Origin: Colwellia sp.
GTDB taxonomy: Bacteria; Pseudomonadota; Gammaproteobacteria; Enterobacterales; Alteromonadaceae
Direction of reading: 5' to 3'
DNA: 64,000 bases
Assembly: GCA_013215655.1 (NCBI GenBank)
Contig: JABSOX010000015.1
Coordinates: forward strand, 1 to 64,000
The notes below the pieces were generated by a model. It did no database searches. It was not told where the DNA came from and was given only the letters and a program-made list of their open reading frames with translations. Both the position numbers and the translations under genes were made by a program. Position 1 is the stretch's first letter. Each line of letters starts with the position of its first letter. Below, piece by piece: positions 1-10,823 of the stretch.

Positions 1-757
1 CCAATACTTGGGCATTCGCCTTATTAGTTAAAGCCTCTAGTCCTTGTACTGACTCTGTTACTAATGTATTGATACTCAAAGGTTCTACCACTTGTTGCTT
101 ACCACTTTTAGCAAAAAGCAACATGTCATTGACCTGCTGTTCTAAATCTTGCAAACGAGACATTAATTTATCTTGAAAATTTTCTCGGTCTTGGCCTGAA
201 AGTTTTGAATTACTTAAGTTAGCACCATAAAGCATAGCTGCCGATAATGGGGTTCTAATTTGATGTGCTAAAGTTGAGACCATTTTACCGAGTGAAGATA
301 AACGTTGTAATTGACTTAACTTGTCTTGCAATAATCGCGTTTCAGTTAAATCGGTGATCATGATCAGCTGACCTGGTTGATTCCCCAATGCGGTAATTTC
401 TAATTTAACGCGGCGGCCATCATTTAATGAAACTTCATGCCAATCATCAGCTCGTGGTTTAAAAGAGCGTTTTATGACATCAAACCAAGGTTGTCCTAAA
501 ATGGGTTCATCAAGTAAAAGGCTGGCAACTTTATTAATTTTTATGACGACACCATCACCATCAAGCATGATCATACCTGTTGGCATAACATCTATAAGTT
601 GGCTTAACTGGCTACTCTGCTGTCGTAAGGATTCTAACTCACCAATATAGGCTTCAGACTGTAATGACAGATCATGTTGCCCAAATGTAAGCGGCGAATG
701 ATTAAAGGATTTGTCTGTCGACTGATGTTCAGTGCTAGTAGAATAGGCAAGTGCCAT
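1..757 (-). CDS. flrB: FlrB-like sensor histidine kinase (5' part; gene runs off the window)
   Basis: This is the N-terminal ~252 codons of a soluble two-component histidine kinase; the ATP-binding domain lies outside the window. Translation from the ATG at 757 gives a PAS-like region, then a HisKA dimerisation segment with the H-box reading STLAHQIRTPLSAAM, where the His is the phosphorylation site. There is no membrane segment. In Vibrio and Pseudomonas the homologues FlrB/FleS phosphorylate FlrC/FleR, which drives class III flagellar genes with sigma-54. It lies 146 bp downstream of flrA on the same strand and has its own sigma-54-type box at 794-809. The function is well supported by context; the symbol is by synteny. 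Confidence 0.85.
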   Translation of the reverse strand, partial: MALAYSTSTEHQSTDKSFNHSPLTFGQHDLSLQSEAYIGELESLRQQSSQLSQLIDVMPTGMIMLDGDGVVIKINKVASLLLDEPILGQPWFDVIKRSFKPRADDWHEVSLNDGRRVKLEITALGNQPGQLIMITDLTETRLLQDKLSQLQRLSSLGKMVSTLAHQIRTPLSAAMLYGANLSNSKLSGQDRENFQDKLMSRLQDLEQQVNDMLLFAKSGKQQVVEPLSINTLVTESVQGLEALTNKANAQVL

Positions 758-793
758 AATGCTTTACTCGATTATTTATAACAATCGTAATAA

Positions 794-809
794 AGCACTA
801 ATTATGCCA
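794..809 (-). promoter_or_regulatory. Sigma-54 (-24/-12) promoter for flrB
   Basis: On the minus strand the sequence reads TGGCATAATTAGTGCT, with GG and GC elements separated by exactly 10 nt as sigma-54 promoters require. It sits about 37 bp before the flrB start. In Vibrio flrBC is a class II operon activated by FlrA with sigma-54, so the position fits. Confidence 0.6.
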
Positions 810-903
810 CTTAAAATTAGTGTTTAATTTCAAGTATATAGATAAAGTTTCAGTTAAAGTTTTTATGTCAAAAATTTGGCTTAACTATAATAATAAAAAA
901 TTT

Positions 904-2382
904 TTAACTTTCTTTTTGTAGGTTGTATTTACGCATTTTTTCAACAAGTGTTGTTCTACGCATTTCTAATAACTCTGCAGAACGAGCTACTACCCAATCA
1001 TTTTTAGATAATGCTTGTTCAATCATAGATACTTCAAGTTTTGCCAAATATTCTTTTAAATTTAAACCTTCTTCTGGCAGTAAACCAATATTATCAGTAC
1101 TGATAAATTCATCTTCAAATGATGAATCATCTTGATCTTCATCGCCGTAATCAAATCCAGAAAAAAGCTCGTTAATAACTTCTCTTTCCTGTATTTCTTC
1201 AGGATATTCAGGCTGATATTCCTCAACATCAATATGGCGGTACTTCAAAGGTAATTCACTTACATCAACTACTTGATCAGCAAACATAATGATCATGCGT
1301 TCAATAAGGTTAGATAATTCACGTACATTACCCGCCCACGGATGTTCCATTAAAGAAGTGATAGCATTATCGGTAAAACGAACTGATTGGCCTTGTTCAC
1401 TTTCAAAACGAGATGTTAGCTCTTTTAATAACAGCGGAATATCGTCTTTACGTTCACGTAGTGCAGGTGTTTCAATAGGAAATACATTTAAACGATAATA
1501 AAGATCTTCACGAAATTCATTAGTTTTGATCATTTCTTCTAAATTTTGATGTGTCGCCGCAATAATACGTACATTAGCTTTAATGCTTTTTGCACCACCA
1601 ATACGCTCAAACGTTCGCTCTTGTAATACTCGTAATAACTTCACCTGCATTGGTTGTGGCATATCGCCGATTTCATCTAAAAATAAGGTGCCACCTTCAG
1701 CAAGTTCAAAACGCCCTTTACGTAAAGAAATAGCGCCGGTAAAAGCGCCTTTTTCATGACCAAAAAGTTCACTCTCTAACAGTTCCGCAGGAATAGCTCC
1801 GCAGTTGATAGGGACAAATGGCCCTTTGGCACGATCAGATAAGTTATGAATATTTCGCGCAACGACCTCTTTACCTGTTCCTGATTCACCTAAGACTAAA
1901 ACACTGGCTTGAGTGCCCGCTACTTGCTCTATCAAGAAACGCACTTCATTCATCTTTTCACTCACCCCAACAAGCGAACGAAAAAGAGGATTTGAACTTA
2001 AATATTTACGTTGCTTAGGTAAGTTATTGTGATACTGATGACTGTGATGAATAAGTTCAGTTAACTGCGCATAATTGAGAGGTACATTAAGTTGACCAAC
2101 AATATTGGCAAACCCCGAAATGGCTTGTTGATCTATAACATCATGTAGGATGAACGGGCAGCTTGGATGTTTTTTAACAAATTCCAGTATGCCATCAGAT
2201 AAATATCCACATAAAATAACCGTTAAGATGTTGCTACTTTCTTTGAAATAACTTCCAACTTCGCTTTCACTGCAAACCATAAAATTCTCACCAACGAAGG
2301 CTAAAACGGTTTCGATTTGCTGACGACGTTGCACATCATTGTCAATAACAACAATATTTTTTTGAACTTGTAAATGCATCAT
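904..2382 (-). CDS. flrA: Flagellar master regulator FlrA (FleQ family, sigma-54 activator)
   Basis: A 492-aa enhancer-binding protein that starts the flagellar transcription cascade. Residues 1-~120 form a FleQ-type receiver-like domain. The AAA+ domain (~135-370) has Walker A GESGTGKE at 165-172, the sigma-54 contact loop GAFTGA at 212-217 and Walker [11 protein letters not shown] at 231-240. A Fis-type helix-turn-helix occupies about 450-490. FlrA/FleQ proteins act with RpoN to switch on flrBC, fliA and basal-body genes, and in several species respond to FlhG and c-di-GMP. The flrB gene follows on the same strand. No clear Shine-Dalgarno precedes the doubled ATG. Family assignment is secure; FlrA rather than FlrC is chosen from the N-terminal domain and gene order. 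Confidence 0.95.
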   Translation of the reverse strand: MMHLQVQKNIVVIDNDVQRRQQIETVLAFVGENFMVCSESEVGSYFKESSNILTVILCGYLSDGILEFVKKHPSCPFILHDVIDQQAISGFANIVGQLNVPLNYAQLTELIHHSHQYHNNLPKQRKYLSSNPLFRSLVGVSEKMNEVRFLIEQVAGTQASVLVLGESGTGKEVVARNIHNLSDRAKGPFVPINCGAIPAELLESELFGHEKGAFTGAISLRKGRFELAEGGTLFLDEIGDMPQPMQVKLLRVLQERTFERIGGAKSIKANVRIIAATHQNLEEMIKTNEFREDLYYRLNVFPIETPALRERKDDIPLLLKELTSRFESEQGQSVRFTDNAITSLMEHPWAGNVRELSNLIERMIIMFADQVVDVSELPLKYRHIDVEEYQPEYPEEIQEREVINELFSGFDYGDEDQDDSSFEDEFISTDNIGLLPEEGLNLKEYLAKLEVSMIEQALSKNDWVVARSAELLEMRRTTLVEKMRKYNLQKES

Positions 2383-2591
2383 ATAAAGGAAAATTTACGA
2401 ATTAATAACGTATGATTTTAGCGAGTTATGACTATTTTACAACAAAAAATTGACACTCAAGTCATTTTTTTGACTTATTTGAAAGTTTTGATGATATTTT
2501 GATCGGATATATATATCCATAATTGAGGGTTTTATTGGCTGTGGGCTATACTTACAGAGTGTATTGTTAACTCTTATAAGTTGGAGGCAAT

Positions 2592-2900
2592 ATGTCGAGT
2601 TCTACCCCATTAACCGCGAGTAGCGATATTCAGCGTATTACCCCTGCTACGATTAACAAACTCCAATCAAGTCCATTAAAGCCCAACTTGGGTGAATTCT
2701 CTGCAGATATATTAGAAATATCAAAACAAGGAATAGTCAAACAACAAACAGAGACTCAAATTTCTGCGTCAAAAGAAATTAATAAAATTGCGACCGATGT
2801 TGTCAGAGTCAGTTCAAGTATCGGTAGAGCTCAGTCACAGGGAAATTTAAGTAATAAACAAGCGATTGAGCTTTATAATAAGATTGCTAGGTTGTTGTAA
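2592..2900 (+). CDS. Small protein of unknown function at the flagellar locus
   Basis: A 102-aa Ser/Gln/Lys-rich protein that I do not recognise. A GGAGG ribosome site stands 6 nt before the ATG and codon use is like the neighbours, so it looks real. There is no signal peptide or membrane segment. The N-terminal half appears disordered (rich in Ser, Thr and Pro) and the C-terminal half (about 60-102) looks helical. It lies between flrA (divergent) and the fliS pair, so a flagellar assembly or chaperone-like role is possible but only inferred from position. Confidence 0.6.
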   Translation: MSSSTPLTASSDIQRITPATINKLQSSPLKPNLGEFSADILEISKQGIVKQQTETQISASKEINKIATDVVRVSSSIGRAQSQGNLSNKQAIELYNKIARLL

Positions 2901-3070
2901 GCTATCCCTTAAGTTTCAACTCTTATTTACAAGTCAGCTCCTTTACTTTGTGGCTCGTATATTGCTTTAAAATTATATATGTAAGGAGTCTTTTTTTTTG
3001 TGCTAAGTTTATTATCAAATACGCTGTATATAAAAATTGGCTCTATTTAAAACAATCGAGTACTGAGATT

Positions 3071-3451
3071 ATGAGAACATCTATAAAAAAATACCAAAAT
3101 TCATTTGCTGAAAGCGTTGTTGATGCAGACCCTCATACACTCATAAGTATTATTTTCAAACATATACTGATTAACGTTGCCATTGCCAAAGGCGCTATTT
3201 CAAGAAAAGAAATAGAAAATAAAGGTAAAGCTCTGATAAAATCGATGGCTTTAGTTGGTGAATTACAAGACAGCATTGATATGGAAAAAGGTGGTGAAAT
3301 ATCAATTAACCTTTTTGATCTATATCAGTATATTGTAGGTTGTTTAACTGATGCAAATATTGAAAACAATATCGATAAATTAGATGAAGTCGCTGATTTA
3401 ATTTTAAATATTAAAGAAGGTTGGGATGCAATCCCACTAGATAAAAGATAA
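3071..3451 (+). CDS. fliS: FliS-like flagellar export chaperone, copy 1
   Basis: A 126-aa FliS-family protein. FliS binds the C-terminal D0 helix of newly made flagellin, keeps it from polymerising in the cytoplasm and delivers it to the export gate. The N-terminal tyrosine-containing IKKYQ segment and the DADPHTLISIIFKHIL helix match the family and also the second copy at 3715. I chose the ATG at 3071. An upstream in-frame extension exists (from 2948), but it encodes 41 hydrophobic, Cys/Tyr/Phe-rich residues foreign to FliS. The stop codon lies inside a seven-copy 7-bp tandem repeat. It is more divergent than copy 2, so it may serve one specific flagellin. Confidence 0.8.
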   Translation: MRTSIKKYQNSFAESVVDADPHTLISIIFKHILINVAIAKGAISRKEIENKGKALIKSMALVGELQDSIDMEKGGEISINLFDLYQYIVGCLTDANIENNIDKLDEVADLILNIKEGWDAIPLDKR

Positions 3452-3488
3452 AAGATAAAAGATAAAAGATAAAAGATAAAAGATAAAA
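3440..3488. repeat. Tandem repeat (GATAAAA)x7 overlapping the fliS copy 1 stop codon
   Basis: Seven perfect head-to-tail copies of GATAAAA (49 bp). The fliS stop TAA is at 3449-3451, in the second unit. Losing or gaining 7-bp units downstream would therefore not change the protein but would change the length of the 3' region. Perfect short tandem arrays are typical slipped-strand mutation sites. Confidence 0.9.
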
Positions 3489-3578
3489 ATTTTTACTACT
3501 AGTTAACCACACAGACTATATCTAAAACGCCACCTAGTGGCATATATGAAAATGCGTAGCAGTTTTATTAAATTATCC

Positions 3579-3605
3579 TAAATGAATTACCTTTCCCGCC
3601 GATAT
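3579..3605 (+). promoter_or_regulatory. Sigma-28 (FliA) type promoter for fliS copy 2
   Basis: A -35 element TAAATGAA is followed by an 11-nt spacer and a -10 element GCCGATAT. The FliA consensus is TAAAGTTT-N11-GCCGATAA. The -10 is nearly perfect and the -35 keeps TAAA. It is 110 bp upstream of the second fliS start. Confidence 0.55.
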
Positions 3606-3714
3606 AAACTTTAACTGTATAAAAACAGTTTGATTTTCCCAGTATTTTCATCGTTCTTGATCTAATAAAAATACGTTCAAGACAGTAAATTATATCCGGC
3701 ATAAGAGGTAAGCT

Positions 3715-4137
3715 ATGGCTATTCGTCGCTCAATCCAACAATATCAAATCAATAGCGTAAACAATATATTAGATGCGGACCCACACACTCTCATTACAAT
3801 TATTTATCAACATATTCTCGGCAGCTTAGCCGCTGCAAAAGGTGCAATTCAACGTAATGATATTGAAGAAAAAGGGAAACAAATTAATAAAACCATCGCC
3901 TTAATTGGCGAATTAGTTGATAGTTTAAACATGGAGCAAGGCGGTGAAATTTCTCAAAATCTCGCAGCTTTATATGACTACTCAGTACGTAAGCTAGTTG
4001 AAGCTAACGCTGAGGCTAAATGTGAACTGCTAAATGAAGTAAGCTTAATTTTTATTGATATTAAAGCTGGATGGGATAGTATTCCCCAACAACAACAAAT
4101 AAAACCAGAAGCACAAGCCGCAATAGCAGGTATTTAG
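3715..4137 (+). CDS. fliS: FliS flagellar export chaperone, copy 2
   Basis: A 140-aa FliS protein, close to the usual family length (~130 aa), binding flagellin before export. The conserved YQ motif near residue 10, DADPHTLITIIYQHIL and the GWDSIP segment are shared with copy 1. The start is supported by a purine-rich AAGAGGTAAGCT just upstream of the ATG. It has a sigma-28-type promoter at 3579-3605 and is followed after 10 bp by a FliT-sized helical protein, the usual fliS-fliT order. Two fliS genes beside several flagellins suggest client specialisation, which is inference. Confidence 0.9.
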   Translation: MAIRRSIQQYQINSVNNILDADPHTLITIIYQHILGSLAAAKGAIQRNDIEEKGKQINKTIALIGELVDSLNMEQGGEISQNLAALYDYSVRKLVEANAEAKCELLNEVSLIFIDIKAGWDSIPQQQQIKPEAQAAIAGI

Positions 4138-4147
4138 GAGTGAATAC

Positions 4148-4471
4148 ATGTCCAAAATAAAGCAACTATCTGAAGAAGATATTTCAACGCTTGAAGATCA
4201 GATCCTCGATGTTGATACTATAATGCAAGACCCTGATTATGTTGAACCTGCAACTGAATTCATTGCGCTTATTGATGAAAAAATCCAAGCAATGATGCCA
4301 TCTATTAATGAAGAAACATCTGATCAACACATTAAACGTTTACAACTATGTGCCTATACATTAAGTAAATTAGCTGAAAAAGCACAAGAGCAGTTAGATG
4401 AAGTAAAAGAAGCTATTTTAGACATCAAAAAGAATAGAAATGCTACTGATGCATATAAAAGTAATAAATAG
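4148..4471 (+). CDS. Small helical protein in the fliT position
   Basis: A 107-aa acidic, almost wholly helical protein encoded 10 bp after fliS copy 2 with an AGGAGTG ribosome site. Position, size and predicted helices match FliT-like or FlaI-like proteins that follow fliS in polar flagellates; those act as FliD-export chaperones. I see no sequence signature that proves FliT, so the call rests on synteny. The C-terminal half (about 70-100) looks like a coiled coil. It ends 64 bp before a strong terminator. Confidence 0.6.
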   Translation: MSKIKQLSEEDISTLEDQILDVDTIMQDPDYVEPATEFIALIDEKIQAMMPSINEETSDQHIKRLQLCAYTLSKLAEKAQEQLDEVKEAILDIKKNRNATDAYKSNK

Positions 4472-4534
4472 TAATTGATGGTCTTTTAATAACTTTTTGT
4501 AAATTTAAAACATAATATTACTAACGATTAAACT

Positions 4535-4563
4535 AAAAAACACTATTTGAAATAGTGTTTTTT
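4535..4563 (+). terminator. Rho-independent terminator after the fliS/fliT-like operon
   Basis: The arms AAACACTAT and ATAGTGTTT form a stem with a TTGAA loop. The stem is followed by a T-run on the plus strand and preceded by an A-run, so it could work in both directions. Confidence 0.85.
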
Positions 4564-4837
4564 TATGTACAGGATGTACGGTATATCGAAATTGCAGGAG
4601 CATAATTTCGTGTATGTACAGGATGTACGGTCAACTTTTTAGTTCCAGACAAAAGTTAAGTACCTGCGTCCGTGCAGGCAATATCGAAATTTTAGGAGCA
4701 TAATTTCGTGTATGTTCAGGAAGAAAACTAAATTTCAGATCCAAACAAAATTAAAATTTAAGTACCTGCTTCCGTACACGTCGAAGGCAAGGAACAACGA
4801 TGTTCCAAACTATGCAACACAATGATTATTCCAACGA
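4564..4837. repeat. Intergenic cluster of direct repeats and type II dispersed repeats
   Basis: This gene-free stretch holds two copies of a ~40-bp direct repeat (4583-4623 and 4681-4721) sharing ATATCGAAATT and GGAGCATAATTTCGTGTATG, and two copies of ATGTACAGGATGTACGG (from 4565 and 4614). Two minus-strand copies of a dispersed element (about 4625-4690 and 4731-4788) share GCAGGTACTTA and, in the first, TTTTGTCTGGAACT with sites near 51.9 and 52.2 kb. No gene is seen. Confidence 0.75.
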
Positions 4838-6652
4838 CTAACCTAACAATGACAGAACACTCGTTGCACTGGCATTAGCTTGAGATAAAATAGCTGTAGA
4901 TGCCTGCTGTAAAATTTGAGCTTTACTCAACTTTGATGTCTCTAAAGCAAAATCTGCATCATTAATACGAGAGCGACTTACTGACATATGTTCAATTGAA
5001 ATTTCGGAGATTGAAACTGTTGATTGTAAACGATTCATTGAAGCACCAAAACCAGCACGTTGCTCAGAAATATAGGCTAACGCCCGATCAATCAAACTAA
5101 TCGCGTTTTCTGGGTCTGTCGCAATATTTAATGCATTTAATCCAAGCGCTTCTAAATCAACACGCGAAAACTCCATTTCCAAACGATGCCCTTTTTCAGA
5201 GCCGACTTGTAAATTATAAGTATTAGCCAATAAAGGATTAATCACGTGTGCAGTAGGTACTTTTACGGTAAACCCCTCCATAGGGTCCAGTGTTAAAAAG
5301 GTTGTAGAGTTATCTACAACAGACTCAGCAGTTTTAACATCACCACCATCAACATCAAAGCCACCTATAGCGCCGGTATCTTCATTGCCAAAATTAAAGT
5401 CATTAGTAATGAATGTGGCGCCTGAACCACCTGAAAACGCAGTTTGAAAAGCAGCTTGTGTCGCATAGGAGGTTAAACCATTAGCAAATAAATCTTGTAT
5501 CGCTTTATCTAAAGTATTTGTGCCCAAATTTGCAGCTAAATTTGTTTCACTACTTAAAAAGGCCATAACGTCTTTGATACCATCACCGCCGTTGGATTTG
5601 ATATCATCGTGTAACATTCGAACGGCGGTATAGCCTTGCGAATAATGTTTGGAAGAACTATCCCAAGTGCCGTCGGTAAAAAAAGTATTATCGGCTGCAT
5701 AACTGGTAATATCTGTACCAGTAAAACCATCGGTTTTATCAAATAATGTTGGGTCACCAGCAAAAGCAACTGCAAAATTGGCATCATTTTCAGCAACCAA
5801 TTGATTATATACATTTTCATCTGCACCTTGAATAAGCTCTGCAGCACCTTCCTTAAACCACGTTGGTAATGAATCCATATCCATAGTTCGCCCCATCACT
5901 GCATGCACCATTTCGTGAGCAATGATACGGTCACTAAACTGCGGGGCAGAACCACCGTCAGGCTTTTTGCCAATAGGAAAGGACTTAGTATAAATAGTTA
6001 ATGTTTGTTGTTGTGCCCTACTTAAAGAGTCATCATTGGCAGCAGAATAACTAACTGTAGCCGCAAACTCAGCATTTGGGTCATCATCAAAAACAAGTGA
6101 CATTTCTTGTTTATCGGTAACTTTCAAACCAAAACCATCACTGATCATTCGTTCTGATTCAGCAAACCAATTAGTGAATAATTGATCGACCATAAACTGT
6201 TTTGTTTCATCAACATGTGCAGGCAGTTCATTACGTTCAAACAGTTTGACACCATTAAATTCAGTTGTCGCTGCAACACTATCCATCTCGTTAAGTAATT
6301 GTGAAGCTTCCTGCTGTAATGCGCTACGATTTGAAGCTGATAAAGTGCCATTAGCCGCTTGCACTGATAACTCACGAATACGCTGTAAATTAGTGACAAT
6401 TGAATTTAAAGAACCATCGGCAGTTTGTAACGCCGAAATACCGTCATTGGTATTACGAATAGCCTGTGTTAAACCACGAATTTTAGAGGTAAAACCGTCA
6501 CTAATCGCAAGTCCAGCTGCATCATCTTTAGCAGAGTTAATTCTCAAGCCAGAAGACAGACGTGTCATCGCTTCACTTTGCTTTAACTGCGAGCGATTTG
6601 ACATTCGCTGCGCAAATAGTGAATTAATATTGGTATTTACTCTCATTGCCAT
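4838..6652 (-). CDS. Flagellinolysin: flagellin with an inserted zinc metallopeptidase domain
   Basis: A 604-aa flagellin. Residues 1-~138 and ~480-604 are the conserved D0/D1 helices that polymerise into the filament: [11 protein letters not shown] and [20 protein letters not shown] at the N-terminus, the [16 protein letters not shown] segment at the C-terminus. Between them, where ordinary flagellins carry the variable surface domain, is a metallopeptidase domain. Its gluzincin-type motif HEMVH (H246, E247, H250) is followed by WFKEGAAEL, where E268 or E272 is the probable third zinc ligand. This matches flagellinolysins, a known family in which the filament displays many copies of a collagenase-like protease. 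The zinc-site residues appear intact, so an active enzyme is expected. It has its own sigma-28 promoter and lies next to the glycan operon. Confidence 0.93.
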   Translation of the reverse strand: MAMRVNTNINSLFAQRMSNRSQLKQSEAMTRLSSGLRINSAKDDAAGLAISDGFTSKIRGLTQAIRNTNDGISALQTADGSLNSIVTNLQRIRELSVQAANGTLSASNRSALQQEASQLLNEMDSVAATTEFNGVKLFERNELPAHVDETKQFMVDQLFTNWFAESERMISDGFGLKVTDKQEMSLVFDDDPNAEFAATVSYSAANDDSLSRAQQQTLTIYTKSFPIGKKPDGGSAPQFSDRIIAHEMVHAVMGRTMDMDSLPTWFKEGAAELIQGADENVYNQLVAENDANFAVAFAGDPTLFDKTDGFTGTDITSYAADNTFFTDGTWDSSSKHYSQGYTAVRMLHDDIKSNGGDGIKDVMAFLSSETNLAANLGTNTLDKAIQDLFANGLTSYATQAAFQTAFSGGSGATFITNDFNFGNEDTGAIGGFDVDGGDVKTAESVVDNSTTFLTLDPMEGFTVKVPTAHVINPLLANTYNLQVGSEKGHRLEMEFSRVDLEALGLNALNIATDPENAISLIDRALAYISEQRAGFGASMNRLQSTVSISEISIEHMSVSRSRINDADFALETSKLSKAQILQQASTAILSQANASATSVLSLLG

Positions 6653-6687
6653 GGAAAGTCACTTTATAATTTTATTCCCTTGTATAA

Positions 6688-6714
6688 TTATCGACCACTT
6701 AGTAAATATCTTTA
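6688..6714 (-). promoter_or_regulatory. Sigma-28 (FliA) promoter for flagellinolysin
   Basis: On the minus strand TAAAGATA, an 11-nt spacer and GTCGATAA form a near-consensus FliA promoter 36 bp before the flagellinolysin ATG. This places the protease-flagellin in the late flagellar class. Confidence 0.85.
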
Positions 6715-9176
<2,462 letters not shown>

Positions 9177-9180
<4 letters not shown>

Positions 9181-10052
9181 AACTAGCTCTGGGTACTGCT
9201 CAATTTGGACTGGATTATGGAATATCCAATCAGAATGGACAAGTTGTTGAATCAGAGAGCAAAAGAATTTTAGCACTCGCCAATACTTCTGGCATTAATA
9301 CATTAGATACAGCCGCAGTTTACGGTAACAGTGAAAAAGTTATTGGCAATACTATTTCCAAAATAAATCATAAATTCAATATAGTAACTAAAATAACCTT
9401 ACCTAAAGACATTCTAGTCAATGAATTATCTTCTTATTTTGATAGGCAAATATCTGTATCGTTAAAAAATTTACAAACGACAAAAGTTTATGCAGTAATG
9501 CTACATAATGTCAATGCTCTCAACCCAACAAATATATCTACTATTTTTGAAAGCTTTGAGCAATTAAAAACAAACCTGCTATGCCAGAAAGTTGGAGTTT
9601 CTGTTTATACCCCTGAACAACTATTTCAAGTTATAGATCATGTTGATATAATTCAAATCCCTTTAAATATCATTGACCAACGTTTTTCTGATCCAGCTAT
9701 TATCGAAAAAATCAAAAATAGAAATATAGAAGTCCATGCAAGATCATTATTTTTACAGGGCTTAATATTAATGAATAAGAGTCAAAGGCCAAGTTATTTT
9801 GATAAATATCAAGATCACTTTCAGGCTATTGCCTGTTATTGTCAAAAACACTCGTTATCAAAATTAGAAGCTTGTTTTGCCTTTGCAAAATCAATGTCAT
9901 TTGTTGATAAGTTTGTTGTTGGAGTCAATTCAGCACTCGAATTAACACAAATAATTAACGCATTAAATGTAACCCGCCCTCTAAACTTTAGCCGTTTTTC
10001 TTTGAGTGATGACGAACTTATAAATCCTATAAATTGGCCAACTAGGGCTTAA
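9177..10052 (+). CDS. Aldo/keto reductase family protein in the pse operon
   Basis: A 291-aa aldo/keto reductase fold protein. The catalytic tetrad is intact: D44 and Y49 (TLDTAAVYG), K72 (VTKITLP) and H110 (VMLHNV). It probably uses NAD(P)H to reduce a sugar or small carbonyl, but the substrate is unknown. It is not one of the six canonical Pse enzymes. Similar genes occur next to SpsF-like cytidylyltransferases and class III aminotransferases in other nonulosonate clusters. The start overlaps the pseC stop. Confidence 0.85.
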
Positions 10053-10055
10053 ACA

Positions 10056-10823
10056 ATGCAAGTACTTATAATTTTGCAAGCACGTTCTAATTCTACTCGT
10101 TTACCTAAGAAAGTATTAAAACCCATTTTAGGTAAAGCGATGCTTGCTCATCAAATAGCGAGAATTCAACAAGCAACACGATTTGATCAACTACTTGTCG
10201 CTACTAGTGCACTCAATGATGACAACGAAATTGAAACACTCTGCCAAAACCTTAATATTCCTTGTTATCGAGGTTCATTAAATGATGTTTTAGACAGATA
10301 TTATCAAGCTAGTAAACAATATGGCGCCCAAAATATCGTCAGAATCACTGGCGATTGCCCATTAATTGATAGTGATATAATTGACCAAATCATTGATATG
10401 CACATAGGTAGTGATTGCGACTATACCTCTAATGTAGAGCCGCCAACATTACCCGATGGATTAGACGTAGAAGTATTTACATTCAAAGCTCTTGAAAGAA
10501 CATGGCTCGAAGGAATAAAACCATCTGAACGTGAACATGTCACTTCATTTATACGAACTAATACGCATCTTTTTAAATGTCAAAATTTCACATATAAACG
10601 AGATTTATCACAATTACGTTGGACAGTTGATGAAGTAGAAGATTTTGAGTTTGTTAGCCAAATTTATCAAAATCTTTATCCCAAAAATAATAACTTTAAC
10701 TTAAATAACATCCTTGATTTACTCGAAAAAAAACCTGAACTTTCAGCAATTAATCAAGAGTTTTCTCGTAATGAAGGTTTATATAAGGCTCAAGTAAAAG
10801 ATAAGGAACTTGGCTATGACTAG
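10056..10823 (+). CDS. pseF: SpsF-like cytidylyltransferase, probable CMP-pseudaminic acid synthetase
   Basis: A 255-aa nucleotidyltransferase of the SpsF/acylneuraminate cytidylyltransferase type. The CTP-binding signature LQARSNSTRLPKKVL lies at the N-terminus and RITGDCPLIDSDI supplies the metal-binding Asp in the middle. Since pseB, C, G, I and a PseH-like gene are all present and no other cytidylyltransferase is seen, this is the best candidate for CMP activation (the PseF step). The sequence is of the SpsF branch rather than the classical NeuA-like PseF, so the symbol is by role. It lies 4 bp after the aldo/keto reductase and overlaps the next gene. Confidence 0.75.
   Translation: MQVLIILQARSNSTRLPKKVLKPILGKAMLAHQIARIQQATRFDQLLVATSALNDDNEIETLCQNLNIPCYRGSLNDVLDRYYQASKQYGAQNIVRITGDCPLIDSDIIDQIIDMHIGSDCDYTSNVEPPTLPDGLDVEVFTFKALERTWLEGIKPSEREHVTSFIRTNTHLFKCQNFTYKRDLSQLRWTVDEVEDFEFVSQIYQNLYPKNNNFNLNNILDLLEKKPELSAINQEFSRNEGLYKAQVKDKELGYD

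Noticed and set aside
2948-3070. N-terminal extension of fliS copy 1 (41 residues)
   Set aside because: The residues are hydrophobic and unlike FliS; the ATG at 3071 gives the family start and aligns with the second copy.
5554-5847. Open frames overlapping real genes in other frames (for example inside flagellinolysin, FliD and the flagellins)
   Set aside because: They lack ribosome sites and family resemblance and are shadows of the coding frame.
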